A stretch of 64,000 nucleotides of DNA from Sporolactobacillus spathodeae (GTDB lineage Bacteria > Bacillota > Bacilli > Bacillales > Sporolactobacillaceae): positions 62,001 to 126,000 of the forward strand of contig NZ_JAFBEV010000001.1 in NCBI RefSeq assembly GCF_016908935.1, written 5' to 3'. This document shows, in pieces, positions 8,381-17,410 of this stretch. Each line of letters starts with the position of its first letter. Position 1 is the stretch's first letter. The position numbers and the translations under genes were made by a program. The notes beneath the pieces were generated by a model that made no database searches, was not told the origin of the DNA, and was given only the letters and a program-made list of their open reading frames with translations.

Positions 8381-8484
8381 GGACGCAGCTTTCAGCCTGT
8401 TTGCGGAGACCCGCGGCGCCTGTGGCAAGCGAGCGGCCAGAGCGCATTATTACAAAACATACTTGGGCGAAGCCTAGTTTTCCT
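8381..8484 (+). repeat. Dispersed intergenic repeat, copy 3 (left end missing)
   Basis: Begins at ttcagcctgtttgcggagac and continues through gcggcgcc, ggcaagcgagcggcc, gcgcattat and the degenerate terminal hairpin acttgggcgaagcctagt followed by ttttcct. Confidence 0.75.
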
Positions 8485-8526
8485 AATGCTGAGATGACTG
8501 TGGTGTGAAGCGTAGGTACGGTTTAT

Positions 8527-8600
8527 CGGGATCGGTTTGAAACGGCTCTGGGACTGCCTCTCGAGTAGTAATTCCGTTTGACTCTAAACTGGAGATCCCG
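8527..8600 (+). ncRNA. Candidate structured 5' leader of the YggT-like gene
   Basis: Three nested helices fold one 74-base element: CGGGATC (8527-8533) with GATCCCG (8594-8600), GTTT (8535-8538) with AAAC (8586-8589), and AAACGG (8540-8545) with CCGTTT (8574-8579), leaving a 28-base apical loop. No T-run follows, so it is not a terminator. It ends 51 bases before the GTG start and matches no riboswitch class I recognise. Confidence 0.4.
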
Positions 8601-8651
8601 TAAGATGATTATCAGGGAATAGAGCGGACAAAGGGAAAGGAAGAGTCATTC

Positions 8652-8945
8652 GTGAAAGGAAAGCATTCGGGAGGCATGCTGCCGAAACTGATCAGCATAC
8701 TGCTGACTTTTGTTCAAGTAATCATCGTTTTGTTTATTTTGTTGAAATTTTTTGCGGCTAATGTAACACCATTTGTTCATTTGCTGAATAATCTCGCAAA
8801 ACCGTTGCTCCAACCGTTTGAAGGAATATTTCATCCGGTTGTATTTAATGCACGTACACTTGATTTGTCTGCTGTTTTTGCTCTGATTGTTTATAGTGTC
8901 ATCGGGTTCGGCCTACAAAAAATTTTTTCAATGATGAAACACTGA
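8652..8945 (+). CDS. YggT-family-like small membrane protein
   Basis: 97 aa with two hydrophobic helices (about residues 11-35 and 72-92) joined by a segment containing LAKPLLQPFEGIFHP, like the conserved PLLxPF region of YggT/YlmG proteins. That family affects cell-division placement and nucleoid distribution, but its biochemical role is not settled. GTG at 8652 is preceded by GGAAAGGAAG. It is followed by a clear terminator, so it is probably monocistronic. Confidence 0.65.
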   Translation: MKGKHSGGMLPKLISILLTFVQVIIVLFILLKFFAANVTPFVHLLNNLAKPLLQPFEGIFHPVVFNARTLDLSAVFALIVYSVIGFGLQKIFSMMKH

Positions 8946-8987
8946 TAAGCAATAGGTATTTGCGCATGTATCGATAATTATTCTATA

Positions 8988-9024
8988 AAAGAGACTGTAC
9001 CGAGTAAATCGGGCAGTCTCTTTA
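8988..9024 (+). terminator. Terminator after the YggT-like gene
   Basis: The outer stem AAAGAGACTG / CAGTCTCTTT encloses a smaller CCG/CGG stem and is followed by T-rich sequence. Confidence 0.8.
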
Positions 9025-9165
9025 TGTATTTTGTGGGCAATACTGATGAATGGAAATGGGTGTATTGGACACAATTAGAGGAACGCCGTAGCTGCACAAT
9101 TTCTTGGGACTTCCAGACGCCAGTTTCATTTAATACGATTAGCACGGTGCTTTCGGCGCATAGCA

Positions 9166-9216
9166 AAAAGGATGATGCACAGTCGAAAAAGATATTTCAA
9201 CTTTGCATCATCCTCT
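9166..9216 (-). terminator. Terminator downstream of tRNA-Ala
   Basis: On the minus strand GGATGATGCA pairs with TGCATCATCC and is followed by TTTTT, just past the tRNA 3' end. Confidence 0.8.
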
Positions 9217-9224
9217 GATTCTTA

Positions 9225-9297
9225 TGGAGCATAGGGGGATCGAACCCCTGACCTCTGCCATGCGAAGGCAACGCTCTCCCAGCTGAGCTAATGCCCC
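9225..9297 (-). tRNA. tRNA-Ala (anticodon CGC)
   Basis: A full cloverleaf on the minus strand: acceptor GGGGCAT / ATGCTCC with the alanine-identity G3-U70 pair, D-arm AGCTCAGCTGGGAGAGC, anticodon arm TTGCC-TTCGCAT-GGCAG giving CGC, and T-arm AGGGGTTCGATCCCCC. The discriminator is A; CCA is not encoded. It is isolated, with its own promoter and terminator. It reads GCG, a codon many Bacilli leave to a UGC tRNA. Confidence 0.95.
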
Positions 9298-9328
9298 AAA
9301 TCGTGTATACAATTTGCGAACGACAATA

Positions 9329-9357
9329 ATTGTATAATAGGAGCATTAGTTAGTCAA
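9329..9357 (-). promoter_or_regulatory. Promoter of tRNA-Ala
   Basis: On the minus strand TTGACT (9352-9357), a 17-base spacer and TACAAT (9329-9334): a near-consensus sigma-A promoter ending about 31 bases before the mature 5' end. Confidence 0.85.
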
Positions 9358-9515
9358 GATATAATTTATCGATAAAGTAATAATGAAAACGTCAATGTTT
9401 GTGTTATATTTTCTTACATGAAAATAAATTTTTTTATTTTTTTTGGATACGCTATCAAATGCTTAATTTACAGAAAAAAGAGCAATGTTTAAGACAATAA
9501 TCTCAATTTTGTGAG

Positions 9516-9543
9516 TTGAAAAAAATAATTCAATGGGTATAAT
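9516..9543 (+). promoter_or_regulatory. Promoter of the amino-acid permease
   Basis: TTGAAA at 9516-9521, a 16-base spacer and perfect TATAAT at 9538-9543. The rest of the 9298-9595 gap is AT-rich without further features. Confidence 0.65.
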
Positions 9544-9595
9544 TGAATTTGTTTTTATAAAACATTTTTAAATATTTAAACAGGAGGCTTACTTA

Positions 9596-11008
9596 ATGAG
9601 TAACATCTTTAGTACGAAACCAGTCAGTGAATTGATTTCGGAAACCGAAGGCAAGCAAGGCCTGAAGAAAGCGTTGAGCGCTTTTGATCTGACCTTACTA
9701 GGTATCGGCTGTATCATTGGTACAGGCATTTTTGTTCTAACCGGTGTTGCGGCAGCAAAATTCTCTGGACCAGCGTTGGTTCTTTCGTTTATTTTGGCAG
9801 GATTAGCCTGCGTGTTTGCTGCACTTTGTTATGCGGAATTTTCTGCGGCAGTTCCAGTTGCCGGCAGTGCTTATACTTTTGGTTACGCTGGTCTCGGCGA
9901 AATTTGGGCTTGGATTATCGGCTGGGACTTGATTCTTGAATATGCCGTTGGCATTGCAACCGTAGCTATTGGTTGGTCTGGCTATACTGTAAACCTGCTG
10001 AAAAACTTTGGAATTAACCTCCCGGCAGCCATTACGCTATCGCCTTTTGACGGCGGTGTGATTAATTTGCCGGCAATTCTCATCATTGGTTTGATTGCTT
10101 GGCTTCTGATCAGCGGCGTTCGTAATACGTCAAACGTAAACGGTACGATTGTTATCATTAAATCTGCCGCCGTTGTGCTCTTCATTCTCCTGGCTGTTTG
10201 GTTCATTAAACCGCATAATTGGGTGCCGTTTATGCCATTCGGCTTTAATGGCGTGGTCACTGGGGCAGCTTATGTATTCTTTGCTTACATAGGATTCGAC
10301 GCTGTATCTACAGCGGCTGAAGAAGCACGTAATCCACAAAAGGATATGCCAAAAGGTATTATCTACTCGCTGCTTATTTGTACCGTACTTTATATTATTG
10401 TTTCAGCAATTATGACAGGCGTTGTTAAATTTACCGCTTATGGGACACCGGCTGGTTCTGCTGCTCCTGTTGCCTATGCTCTTGATCAAATTGGTATTGG
10501 TTGGGGATCGATTATTGTTTCTGTTGGTGCGATTTGCGGTATTACATCCGTATTGCTTGTACTAATGTTTGGCCAGTCGCGTATTTTCTTTGCGATGGCT
10601 CGTGATGGTTTGATTCCTAAGGCTTTCGGTAAAGTTGATGAAAAACGGAAAACACCAGCGCTTTCAACGATCATCGTTTCGATCGTTTGCGCACTGACTG
10701 CTGGGTTCTTCCCAATTGGCATTGTGGCCGAGCTGACCAATATCGGTACGTTATTCGCCTTCATCATTGTTTGTGCCGGTGTTCTTGTACTCCGCTACAA
10801 AAAACCAGATATGGAACGTCCATTTAAAACACCAGGCTTCCCAGTTGTGCCGATTCTCGGCATTCTCTCCTGTGCTTACCTGATCAGCGGTCTGCAGCCA
10901 GTGACTTGGATCCGTTTCGCTGTTTGGTTCGTTCTTGGCTTGATCGTTTATTTTGCTTACAGCATTCACCACAGCGTACTACAAAAAGAACACAAAGATG
11001 TGGCTTGA
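9596..11008 (+). CDS. APC-superfamily amino-acid permease (YfnA/CAT-like)
   Basis: Integral membrane amino-acid transporter of 470 aa with about 12 hydrophobic helices. Helix 1 carries the unwound substrate-binding motif GIGCIIGTGIFVLTGV, and FFAYIGFDAVSTAAEEARNP is the conserved helix 6/loop region of the cationic-amino-acid-transporter branch. It resembles B. subtilis YfnA and YhdG; the substrate is not readable from sequence. ATG follows CAGGAGG by 8 bases. It is monocistronic between its own promoter and terminator. Confidence 0.9.
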   Translation: MSNIFSTKPVSELISETEGKQGLKKALSAFDLTLLGIGCIIGTGIFVLTGVAAAKFSGPALVLSFILAGLACVFAALCYAEFSAAVPVAGSAYTFGYAGLGEIWAWIIGWDLILEYAVGIATVAIGWSGYTVNLLKNFGINLPAAITLSPFDGGVINLPAILIIGLIAWLLISGVRNTSNVNGTIVIIKSAAVVLFILLAVWFIKPHNWVPFMPFGFNGVVTGAAYVFFAYIGFDAVSTAAEEARNPQKDMPKGIIYSLLICTVLYIIVSAIMTGVVKFTAYGTPAGSAAPVAYALDQIGIGWGSIIVSVGAICGITSVLLVLMFGQSRIFFAMARDGLIPKAFGKVDEKRKTPALSTIIVSIVCALTAGFFPIGIVAELTNIGTLFAFIIVCAGVLVLRYKKPDMERPFKTPGFPVVPILGILSCAYLISGLQPVTWIRFAVWFVLGLIVYFAYSIHHSVLQKEHKDVA

Positions 11009-11074
11009 GCCCGTCATTCATAGCCTTATCTTTTTGTATCGCGTTTGTCTAAAATAATAGGACTGTCTTTTATG

Positions 11075-11118
11075 CCTGCTGAGAGCCGTAATTTGGTTTT
11101 CAGCAGGTTTTTTTTGAA
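11075..11118 (+). terminator. Terminator after the permease
   Basis: CCTGCTGAgAgCC pairs with GGtTtTCAGCAGG and is followed by eight T. Confidence 0.85.
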
Positions 11119-11119
11119 G

Positions 11120-11225
11120 AGATAAGAAAGTATAAGGATTTTTGCACAAAAATGCAGCAAGCGAGCGAACGGCGTAGATGTGATGCAAAATAGCGACTTT
11201 ACATAACCTGATTTAGCTAATCAAG
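11120..11225 (+). repeat. Dispersed intergenic repeat, copy 4 (internally deleted, decayed)
   Basis: A good left end (ataagaaagtataaggattt, tgcacaaaaatgcagc) is joined directly to gcgagcgaac, then decays into a degenerate right hairpin region. No other feature was seen in the 11009-11338 gap besides the permease terminator. Confidence 0.65.
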
Positions 11226-11338
11226 AGAACTTTTCCCAACTTTTTCGGTCAAAAATTTTTTAAATCCATTGAAGATAATCTTTTTTTTGGTAAGGTGAAT
11301 GAAGAAAGCAAAGACTATGCCAAAGGATGAAAGACACA

Positions 11339-13567
11339 ATGAAATGGAAGCAATGGCTGGAAGCTTGGAAGGGCGGCAGCACAGTGACTAATGATCATAA
11401 AAAATGGCTCTATATGCGGCTCTTTCAGGCAGCTTATTTTATTTTAGGAGCCGTCATTATCGGCTTATTATTTTATTTTATTATCCTGGTTATCGGCAAC
11501 CGCTATGTCGATAACGAGAAAATGGTACTCAGCAGAACATCGACTGTTGTGGACTTACAGGGTCATGAAATTTCACGACTTTATGCAGAAAACCGTGATC
11601 CGGTCACCTTAAAACAAATTCCAAAGCGAGTACAAGACGCTTTTATTGCGACGGAGGATGTCCGTTTTTACAAACATTCAGGCATCGACATCCGTGGAAC
11701 GGTGCGCGCGCTTGTAACGGATATTGTGGCGGGGCATAAAGAAGAAGGCGGCAGTACGATTACACAGCAACTCGCACGCAATGCATATCTTTCTGATGAA
11801 AAAACGTGGTTCCGTAAATTCAAAGAAGCGGCGATTGCGATAGATTTGGAACGGCGCTATAGCAAAAAAGAAATATTGACTATGTATCTGAATCAGTTAT
11901 ATTTCGGCCACGGCATTTATGGTGTGCAGATGGCGTCTAAATTTTTCTTTGGCAAGAATGTTAGCCAATTAACTGAGGATGAGGGGGCTTTGCTTGCGGC
12001 GTTACCAAAAGGGCCAAACGGCTATTCACCGATTCTTCATCCTCAAAAGGCTTTGGAAAGAAGAAATCTTGTATTGGATCTACTGCAAAAAAATGGTTAT
12101 TTATCCGCAAATGAAGTAGCGAATATGAAACGCTATGGTCTCGGGCTGCACGTGCATAAGATTCAGACGCATCCGCAGTACGACACCTATCTAGATATGG
12201 TCAAAAATGAAGCTGAAGAGCGTTATCACATTTCAGCGGATGACCTGATTCGAGGCGGCTATAAGATTGTTGTACCAATCAGCCGCGACGCGCAAAACGC
12301 ATCATATACAGCATTTAAGAATAATAATTATTTTCACGGCACCAACCCGAAAGTGTCGCCGCAAGGGGCTTTCGTGCTGATGCGTAAGGATGGCGCGGTT
12401 ATTGCGGTACAAGGTGGGCGCAATTATGTGCTTGGCGGTTATAACCGAGTGATTGATCCACGTCAGCCAGGTTCATCTTTCAAACCGCTCGCTGTTTACG
12501 GGCCGGCGCTTGACTCGGGACATTACCAGCCGTTTTCGCTCCTTCAGGATAAAGAGGTAACGTATAAAAACTTCAATAATTATGCGCCAAAAAATTATAG
12601 CGGTCATTATAACGGGGAGATGACGATGTACGATGCGATTACAATTTCGCAGAATGCACCGGCTGTCTGGCTACTGAATCAGATAGGGATTCCGCGCAGT
12701 AAGTCTTATTTGAAAAATTTGGGTATCTCAATTCCAGATAATGGGCTTGCGATAGCGCTTGGCGGGCTGCGTCACGGTGTGACACCGCTACAGATGGCTT
12801 CAGCCTATACAGCGTTTGATAATCAAGGAGAAAAAGCTGATCCATATTTTATTCAGGCCATCTATACGCACGACGGTAAAAAAATTGGTGAAGCGCATCC
12901 ACAGACGAAGAAAGTCTTTACGGCACAAACGTCGTGGTATATGACGCGAATGCTGGAATCGGTAGTCCACAGCGGAACGGCTCGAGCGGGTTTTACGCGG
13001 GCAGCCTTGGCGGGGAAAACAGGTTCGACGGCTTATACGAAGCATGGGTTGCGTGACGCCTGGTTTGTCGGCTATACGCCAGATATTGTTGGCGCAGTCT
13101 GGCTCGGCTATGATCAAACAACAAATAGTCAATATTTGAATGGATCGAGCAACGACGCAGTTCTACTGTTCAAATCCGTGATCAACCAAATGCCGCAAGA
13201 AGCGCGCATGACTGCCTTTACCAAACCGCAAGGCGTTGCGGATCTGGCTCATCCGATTCATCTCGCGTCAATAGCCAATTTGACGGCGAGCGGAACCATT
13301 GGTAAATTCGCCTTACCAGCGCTTAAGTTGACTTGGGATGGCCCTACTGATCAGCGAATTATTTATCGCGTCTATTCAGAGGTTGATGGCAAGACGATTT
13401 ACCGGGGGCATGTGATAGGCAAACATGAGTATCAGATCAATTTTGTTAATCCGATGTCAAAAGAGGTTTATTATGTAGTTCCTTATAACCCGCAAACTGG
13501 AAAAACAGGTATCGCATCGCAAAAAGTCTCGGTTCGTTGGATTACGCAGTTGTCTCTGGCTCAATAG
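11339..13567 (+). CDS. pbpF: Class A penicillin-binding protein (PbpF/PBP2c-like)
   Basis: Bifunctional peptidoglycan synthase of about 742 aa. It has a cytoplasmic start, one membrane anchor (about residues 27-54), a GT51 glycosyltransferase domain (ATEDVRFYKHSGID, EGGSTITQQLARN) and a transpeptidase domain with Ser379-x-x-Lys382 (PGSSFK), S437-Q-N and K560-T-G-S. It lies directly upstream of hemE-hemH-hemY as pbpF does in B. subtilis, supporting the name. ATG 11339 is preferred: AAAGGA at 11322-11327 is 11 bases upstream, whereas ATG 11327 would overlap that site. Confidence 0.92.
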   Translation: MKWKQWLEAWKGGSTVTNDHKKWLYMRLFQAAYFILGAVIIGLLFYFIILVIGNRYVDNEKMVLSRTSTVVDLQGHEISRLYAENRDPVTLKQIPKRVQDAFIATEDVRFYKHSGIDIRGTVRALVTDIVAGHKEEGGSTITQQLARNAYLSDEKTWFRKFKEAAIAIDLERRYSKKEILTMYLNQLYFGHGIYGVQMASKFFFGKNVSQLTEDEGALLAALPKGPNGYSPILHPQKALERRNLVLDLLQKNGYLSANEVANMKRYGLGLHVHKIQTHPQYDTYLDMVKNEAEERYHISADDLIRGGYKIVVPISRDAQNASYTAFKNNNYFHGTNPKVSPQGAFVLMRKDGAVIAVQGGRNYVLGGYNRVIDPRQPGSSFKPLAVYGPALDSGHYQPFSLLQDKEVTYKNFNNYAPKNYSGHYNGEMTMYDAITISQNAPAVWLLNQIGIPRSKSYLKNLGISIPDNGLAIALGGLRHGVTPLQMASAYTAFDNQGEKADPYFIQAIYTHDGKKIGEAHPQTKKVFTAQTSWYMTRMLESVVHSGTARAGFTRAALAGKTGSTAYTKHGLRDAWFVGYTPDIVGAVWLGYDQTTNSQYLNGSSNDAVLLFKSVINQMPQEARMTAFTKPQGVADLAHPIHLASIANLTASGTIGKFALPALKLTWDGPTDQRIIYRVYSEVDGKTIYRGHVIGKHEYQINFVNPMSKEVYYVVPYNPQTGKTGIASQKVSVRWITQLSLAQ

Positions 13568-13761
13568 GGTACGTGTAACTGATAATGGCAGAATGAAGCA
13601 AATGTCTAATGACTCACAAAATAAAGCAAGAAGGGGTGAAATTTCGACCGTTTTCGCGTAAAATATTGGTAATAGGCGCCATAAATTGTCAGAAAGATGA
13701 TCAGTTTAGCTGCAAAAAAAGATTTGGCAAAGCCAAGTTATTCTTAGAAGATGGTAATTGG

Positions 13762-13875
13762 ATAAGATGTTGCACGCGAAAAATGCAGCAGAGGCGCGAG
13801 ACGCCTGCGGGAAAAGCAAGGCACCAAAGCGTATTGTTACAAAAAAGACTTGGCGATGCCAAGTTTATCTTATTT
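13762..13875 (+). repeat. Dispersed intergenic repeat, copy 5 (internally deleted)
   Basis: The left part (cgaaaaatgcagcagaggcg, cctgcgggaaaagc) is joined directly to the right part (accaaagcgtattgtta, aaaagacttggcgatgcca). The terminal hairpin acttggcgatgccaagt is perfect and followed by ttatctta. It is the only feature seen in the 13568-13919 gap. Confidence 0.8.
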
Positions 13876-13919
13876 GCTAAGTAATTGTTTTCCTGTTGCT
13901 ATTAAAATATAACGCTTAC

Positions 13920-14969
13920 ATGACGTGTGAAAAAGGAATGAGTCCACTGTTTAATGACATTTTTCTAAGAGCCTGCCGTAATGAAAGTGTGCCCCACACC
14001 CCCGTTTGGTTTATGCGTCAGGCAGGACGCTATCAAGCTGAATATCGGGCAATTCGGGAAAAATATTCATTTTTTGAAATCAGTCACCACCCTGAGATTT
14101 GTGCACAAGTTACCAAAATGCCGGTTGATAATTTGGGAGTAGACGCTGCGATCTTATTCGCAGATATTATGACACCGCTGAAAGCGCGCGGGCTGGATGT
14201 GTCGATTGTTGAAAATGTCGGACCGGTTATCAAGCATCCGATTCGCACGGGGAGCGATCTCGCACAGCTCCATCAGCTTGAACCGAATCGCGATCTTCCC
14301 TTTGTTCTAGAAACCATTGAAACACTTCATCAGCAGTTGACGGTTCCGCTGATTGGCTTTGCAGGTGCCCCGTTCACATTGGCAAGTTATTTAATCGAAG
14401 GGGGACCTTCAAAAAATTATCATTTGACCAAGGCGTTCATGTATACCCATTCTGAAGATTGGCAAGCCCTAATGAACGATCTTGCCGAAATGACGATCAC
14501 TTATTTATCGGCGCAAATTCGTGCAGGTGCCCAGGCTGTACAGATTTTCGATTCGTGGGTTGGCAGTCTCTCATGTGAGGATTACAGTCGTTATATTGCG
14601 CCAACGATGCAGCACATTTTTCAAGCGTTACGGGAAACGGATGCGGTGACCTTGTATTTTTCTGCAGGCGCTGGCCATTTACTGCCGGAATGGGTTAAAT
14701 TACCGGTTGATGTTCTCTCTGTCGATTGGCGGACAGCACCTGAAGGATTGACGAACGCGAAGGTACCGCAAGCGATTCAAGGGAATATCGATCCGGCGCT
14801 ACTCCTTGCTCCTTGGCCACTGCTTCAGGAGAGGGTGGAAAGGTTGCTCGATCAAATGAACGGACGGAGTGGCTATATTTTCAATCTCGGTCACGGTGTC
14901 TTCCCGGAAGTCAAACAAGAGACGCTACTTCGGTTGACAGAATTTGTTCATCACTATACGTCAAAGTAA
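13920..14969 (+). CDS. hemE: Uroporphyrinogen decarboxylase
   Basis: Cytoplasmic enzyme converting uroporphyrinogen III to coproporphyrinogen III. Family motifs: PVWFMRQAGRYQAEYR, the FADIMTPL segment, GFAGAPFTLASYLIEGG, the QIFDSWVGSLS region and the C-terminal FNLGHGVFPE. About 349 aa. The start is uncertain: ATG 13920 or ATG 13938. Homology to B. subtilis HemE favours 13938, but its AAAAAGGA ribosome site touches the codon; a possible TTGTTT-17-TATAAC promoter (13885-13913) ends just before 13920. First of three translationally close haem genes. Confidence 0.95.
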   Translation: MTCEKGMSPLFNDIFLRACRNESVPHTPVWFMRQAGRYQAEYRAIREKYSFFEISHHPEICAQVTKMPVDNLGVDAAILFADIMTPLKARGLDVSIVENVGPVIKHPIRTGSDLAQLHQLEPNRDLPFVLETIETLHQQLTVPLIGFAGAPFTLASYLIEGGPSKNYHLTKAFMYTHSEDWQALMNDLAEMTITYLSAQIRAGAQAVQIFDSWVGSLSCEDYSRYIAPTMQHIFQALRETDAVTLYFSAGAGHLLPEWVKLPVDVLSVDWRTAPEGLTNAKVPQAIQGNIDPALLLAPWPLLQERVERLLDQMNGRSGYIFNLGHGVFPEVKQETLLRLTEFVHHYTSK

Positions 14970-14982
14970 AGGAATGTGGGTA

Positions 14983-15930
14983 ATGGGAGAAAAACAGACG
15001 ATTGGGTTATTAGTGATGGCTTATGGAACGCCATATTCAAAAGAAGATATCGAACCGTACTATACAGCGATTCGTCATGGGAGAAAGCCGAGCCCGCAGC
15101 AGATTGATGATCTGGCCCGGCGATATGAGGCAATCGGCGGATCATCTCCGCTTGCTAAATTGACCGTTGCTCAGGCTGCTGCGCTTGAAAAGCGGCTGAA
15201 CGAGAAACAAAATAAATGGACATTTAAACACTATCTTGGCTTGAAATATATTCACCCGTTCATTGAAGATGCAGTTGGGCAGATGAAGGCGGACGGCATC
15301 AACCACTCTCTAGCACTCGTCCTTGCCCCACATTATTCACGCTTCAGTGTCCAGTCTTATGCGGATCGAGCTTTAACCGCGGCAGATGGCAACGTCACGA
15401 TCACTCCGATTAATAGCTGGTATCGACAACCGGACTTTATTCGTTACTGGTCGCGCCAGATTCAGTTGGTATTTGACACAATACCGGCTGAAGAAAGAAA
15501 ACAGTCGATCGTTATTTTCTCGGCGCACAGCCTGCCGACCCGAATCCTTGCTCATGGCGATCCTTATCCTGATCAGGTTGAAGAGACGGCGCGGATGATC
15601 GCTGAAAGCGCTGGGCTCAATACTTATGCACGCGCATGGCAAAGCGCCGGGAAGACACCGGATCCATGGTTAGGACCGGATATTCTTGAGAAAATCAAGG
15701 AACTCAATCGTGAAAAAGGTTATAAACATTATATTTTTTGTCCGATCGGCTTTGTTGCTGAACATTTGGAAGTCCTTTATGATAACGACACAGAATGCCG
15801 CAATCTTGTCGCCACGCTAGGTGCAGTCTATCATCGTCCGCCGATGCCGGACACGGACCCGCAATTTATTGAAGCGCTCGCTTCCACCGTGTTGCAGTCG
15901 GTCGACAAGGAGCCAAGTGTGGATGACTAA
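14983..15930 (+). CDS. hemH: Coproporphyrin III ferrochelatase
   Basis: Inserts Fe(II) into coproporphyrin III (the CpfC role in Gram-positive haem synthesis). The metal-binding residues of the Bacillus enzyme have counterparts at His182 (FSAHSLPTRI) and Glu263 (GFVAEHLEVLYDND). 315 aa, soluble. ATG 14983 is chosen because AAAGGA at 14968-14973 is 9 bases upstream; ATG 14974 would touch it. It begins 13 bases after hemE and overlaps hemY by 8 bases. Confidence 0.95.
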   Translation: MGEKQTIGLLVMAYGTPYSKEDIEPYYTAIRHGRKPSPQQIDDLARRYEAIGGSSPLAKLTVAQAAALEKRLNEKQNKWTFKHYLGLKYIHPFIEDAVGQMKADGINHSLALVLAPHYSRFSVQSYADRALTAADGNVTITPINSWYRQPDFIRYWSRQIQLVFDTIPAEERKQSIVIFSAHSLPTRILAHGDPYPDQVEETARMIAESAGLNTYARAWQSAGKTPDPWLGPDILEKIKELNREKGYKHYIFCPIGFVAEHLEVLYDNDTECRNLVATLGAVYHRPPMPDTDPQFIEALASTVLQSVDKEPSVDD

Positions 15931-17317
15931 GAAGATTGCGATTATTGGCGGCGGTATTGCTGGACTCAGCGCCGGCTTTTATGTTCAAAAAGCTGCTGAT
16001 GAAAAACAGCTTGATGCCGCCCCGGTTATCTTCGAAGCGACGGATCGTCTGGGCGGAAAATTCAATACACTACGCCATGATGGGTTTGTAATAGAACGCG
16101 GACCCGATTCTTTTTTAAAGCGTAAGCCGGCTGCACTTGAACTCGCGCGAGATCTCGGTCTTGAACCTCAGCTGGTTGCAAACAAAACCGGCAAATCCTA
16201 TATTTTGCATAAAGGACAGCTGCACCTGATTCCGCCGGGCTCGGTGATGGGCGTGCCAGGCGACTTCACTTCTTTTCTGGCGTCTGATCTACTTAGCGAT
16301 GAGGGGAAGGCACGGGTGTTTGAAGAATTGCTGCTGCCACCAATGGAAGCTTTTGAGGATATTTCTGTTGGTGAATTTTTTGAAAAGCGACTTGGTCGTG
16401 AGCTTGTTTCGCGAATTATCGAACCGCTACTCTCCGGAGTGTACGGTGGTAATCTGAATCGGCTCAGTCTCGAGGCGACTCTACCGCAATTCAAAGCGAT
16501 CGCGACACAGCATGGTCATTTGCTGCAGGCAGTGCACGGCAAAGCATCAGGAAAGCGTACAAGCCAATTTGCCACATTGTCCGGAGGTCTATCCACTTTT
16601 ACCGAAAAAATAGTGGCCAGTCTTCATGGCAAGCTGATGCGGAACACTGCGATCGATTCCATTGAACAGGTTGGGAAGACAATACGGCTACACGCCGCCG
16701 GGTATACAATCGATGCGGACGCCTTGGTCTTTGCGGCTCCGCTTCGCGAGGCACAGGATCTGCTGCCGGAACTGCAGACGCTTCGCCTTGCGCCACGGGA
16801 TGCTGATTCGGGAATGACCACGCTCTCGCTTGCTTATGATCAGACTGCGGTTCAAATCAATCAGCAAGGGACAGGCTTTGTGTCAAGCGACCGCGGCGCC
16901 GGGCACATTGCCGCAGCCACGTGGACGCATCTGAAATGGCCGCATACGGCGCCTCAAGGAAAAGCGTTGTTACGCGTCTTTTACGGGCATTATCCAGACT
17001 GGAATCCGCAGACAATCAGCGACGAAGCATTGGCTCAGAAAGCAATCCACGACTTGAATGCCATAGACGGTTTGTCTGTCAGCAGTAAGCCGGATTTTTT
17101 TGTGGTCACACATATGCCGGATTCGATGCCACAATACGGAGTTGGTCAAAAAGCATGGCTGAAACAACTTGAGGCAGAACGCAGCCGCAAATACCCGAAT
17201 ATCTATTTTGCCGGTATGGCTTATGACGGGGTCGGTATTCCCGACGTCATCCGCCAAGGCAAACAAGCAGCTCAGTCTGCACTCAGCTTTTGCTTCAATC
17301 AGGAATTGATCGATTGA
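15923..17317 (+). CDS. hemY: Coproporphyrinogen III oxidase (HemY/CgoX)
   Basis: FAD-dependent oxidase making coproporphyrin III for the ferrochelatase encoded just upstream. 464 aa. The N-terminal dinucleotide-binding motif is IIGGGIAGLSAG (about residues 6-17), then a conserved ERGPDSFL segment and the C-terminal FAGMAYDGVGIPDVIRQGK. ATG 15923 follows AAGGAG by 10 bases and overlaps the hemH stop (ATGACTAA), implying coupled translation. Gene order hemE-hemH-hemY matches B. subtilis. Confidence 0.95.
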   Translation: MTKKIAIIGGGIAGLSAGFYVQKAADEKQLDAAPVIFEATDRLGGKFNTLRHDGFVIERGPDSFLKRKPAALELARDLGLEPQLVANKTGKSYILHKGQLHLIPPGSVMGVPGDFTSFLASDLLSDEGKARVFEELLLPPMEAFEDISVGEFFEKRLGRELVSRIIEPLLSGVYGGNLNRLSLEATLPQFKAIATQHGHLLQAVHGKASGKRTSQFATLSGGLSTFTEKIVASLHGKLMRNTAIDSIEQVGKTIRLHAAGYTIDADALVFAAPLREAQDLLPELQTLRLAPRDADSGMTTLSLAYDQTAVQINQQGTGFVSSDRGAGHIAAATWTHLKWPHTAPQGKALLRVFYGHYPDWNPQTISDEALAQKAIHDLNAIDGLSVSSKPDFFVVTHMPDSMPQYGVGQKAWLKQLEAERSRKYPNIYFAGMAYDGVGIPDVIRQGKQAAQSALSFCFNQELID

Positions 17318-17327
17318 TATTTTAGGC

Positions 17328-17356
17328 TTGAAGACTAAAATGGTTTGTGTTAAAAT
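17328..17356 (+). promoter_or_regulatory. Promoter of the TetR gene yhgD
   Basis: TTGAAG (17328-17333), a 17-base spacer and TAAAAT (17351-17356). The predicted start near 17363 is immediately upstream of the operator at 17373. Confidence 0.7.
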
Positions 17357-17372
17357 TCTCTCTAGAACAAAA

Positions 17373-17395
17373 TGACTAAATTGGTCAAACGGTCA
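17373..17395 (+). promoter_or_regulatory. Candidate YhgD operator, copy 1
   Basis: TGACTAAATTGGTCA is a near-palindrome with TGAC/GTCA ends and is extended by a further GGTCA half-site. It covers the transcribed start of yhgD, fitting autorepression. A similar 23-base site in inverted orientation lies at 18020. Confidence 0.7.
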
Positions 17396-17410
17396 GATTG
17401 TGGTGAATAA

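Noticed and set aside
9024-9218. 64-codon open frames on both strands between the YggT-like gene and tRNA-Ala
   Set aside because: They overlap the terminator of the tRNA and have no coding signals.
13609-13884. 91-codon open frame upstream of hemE
   Set aside because: It runs through repeat copy 5, has no ribosome site and no recognisable domain.
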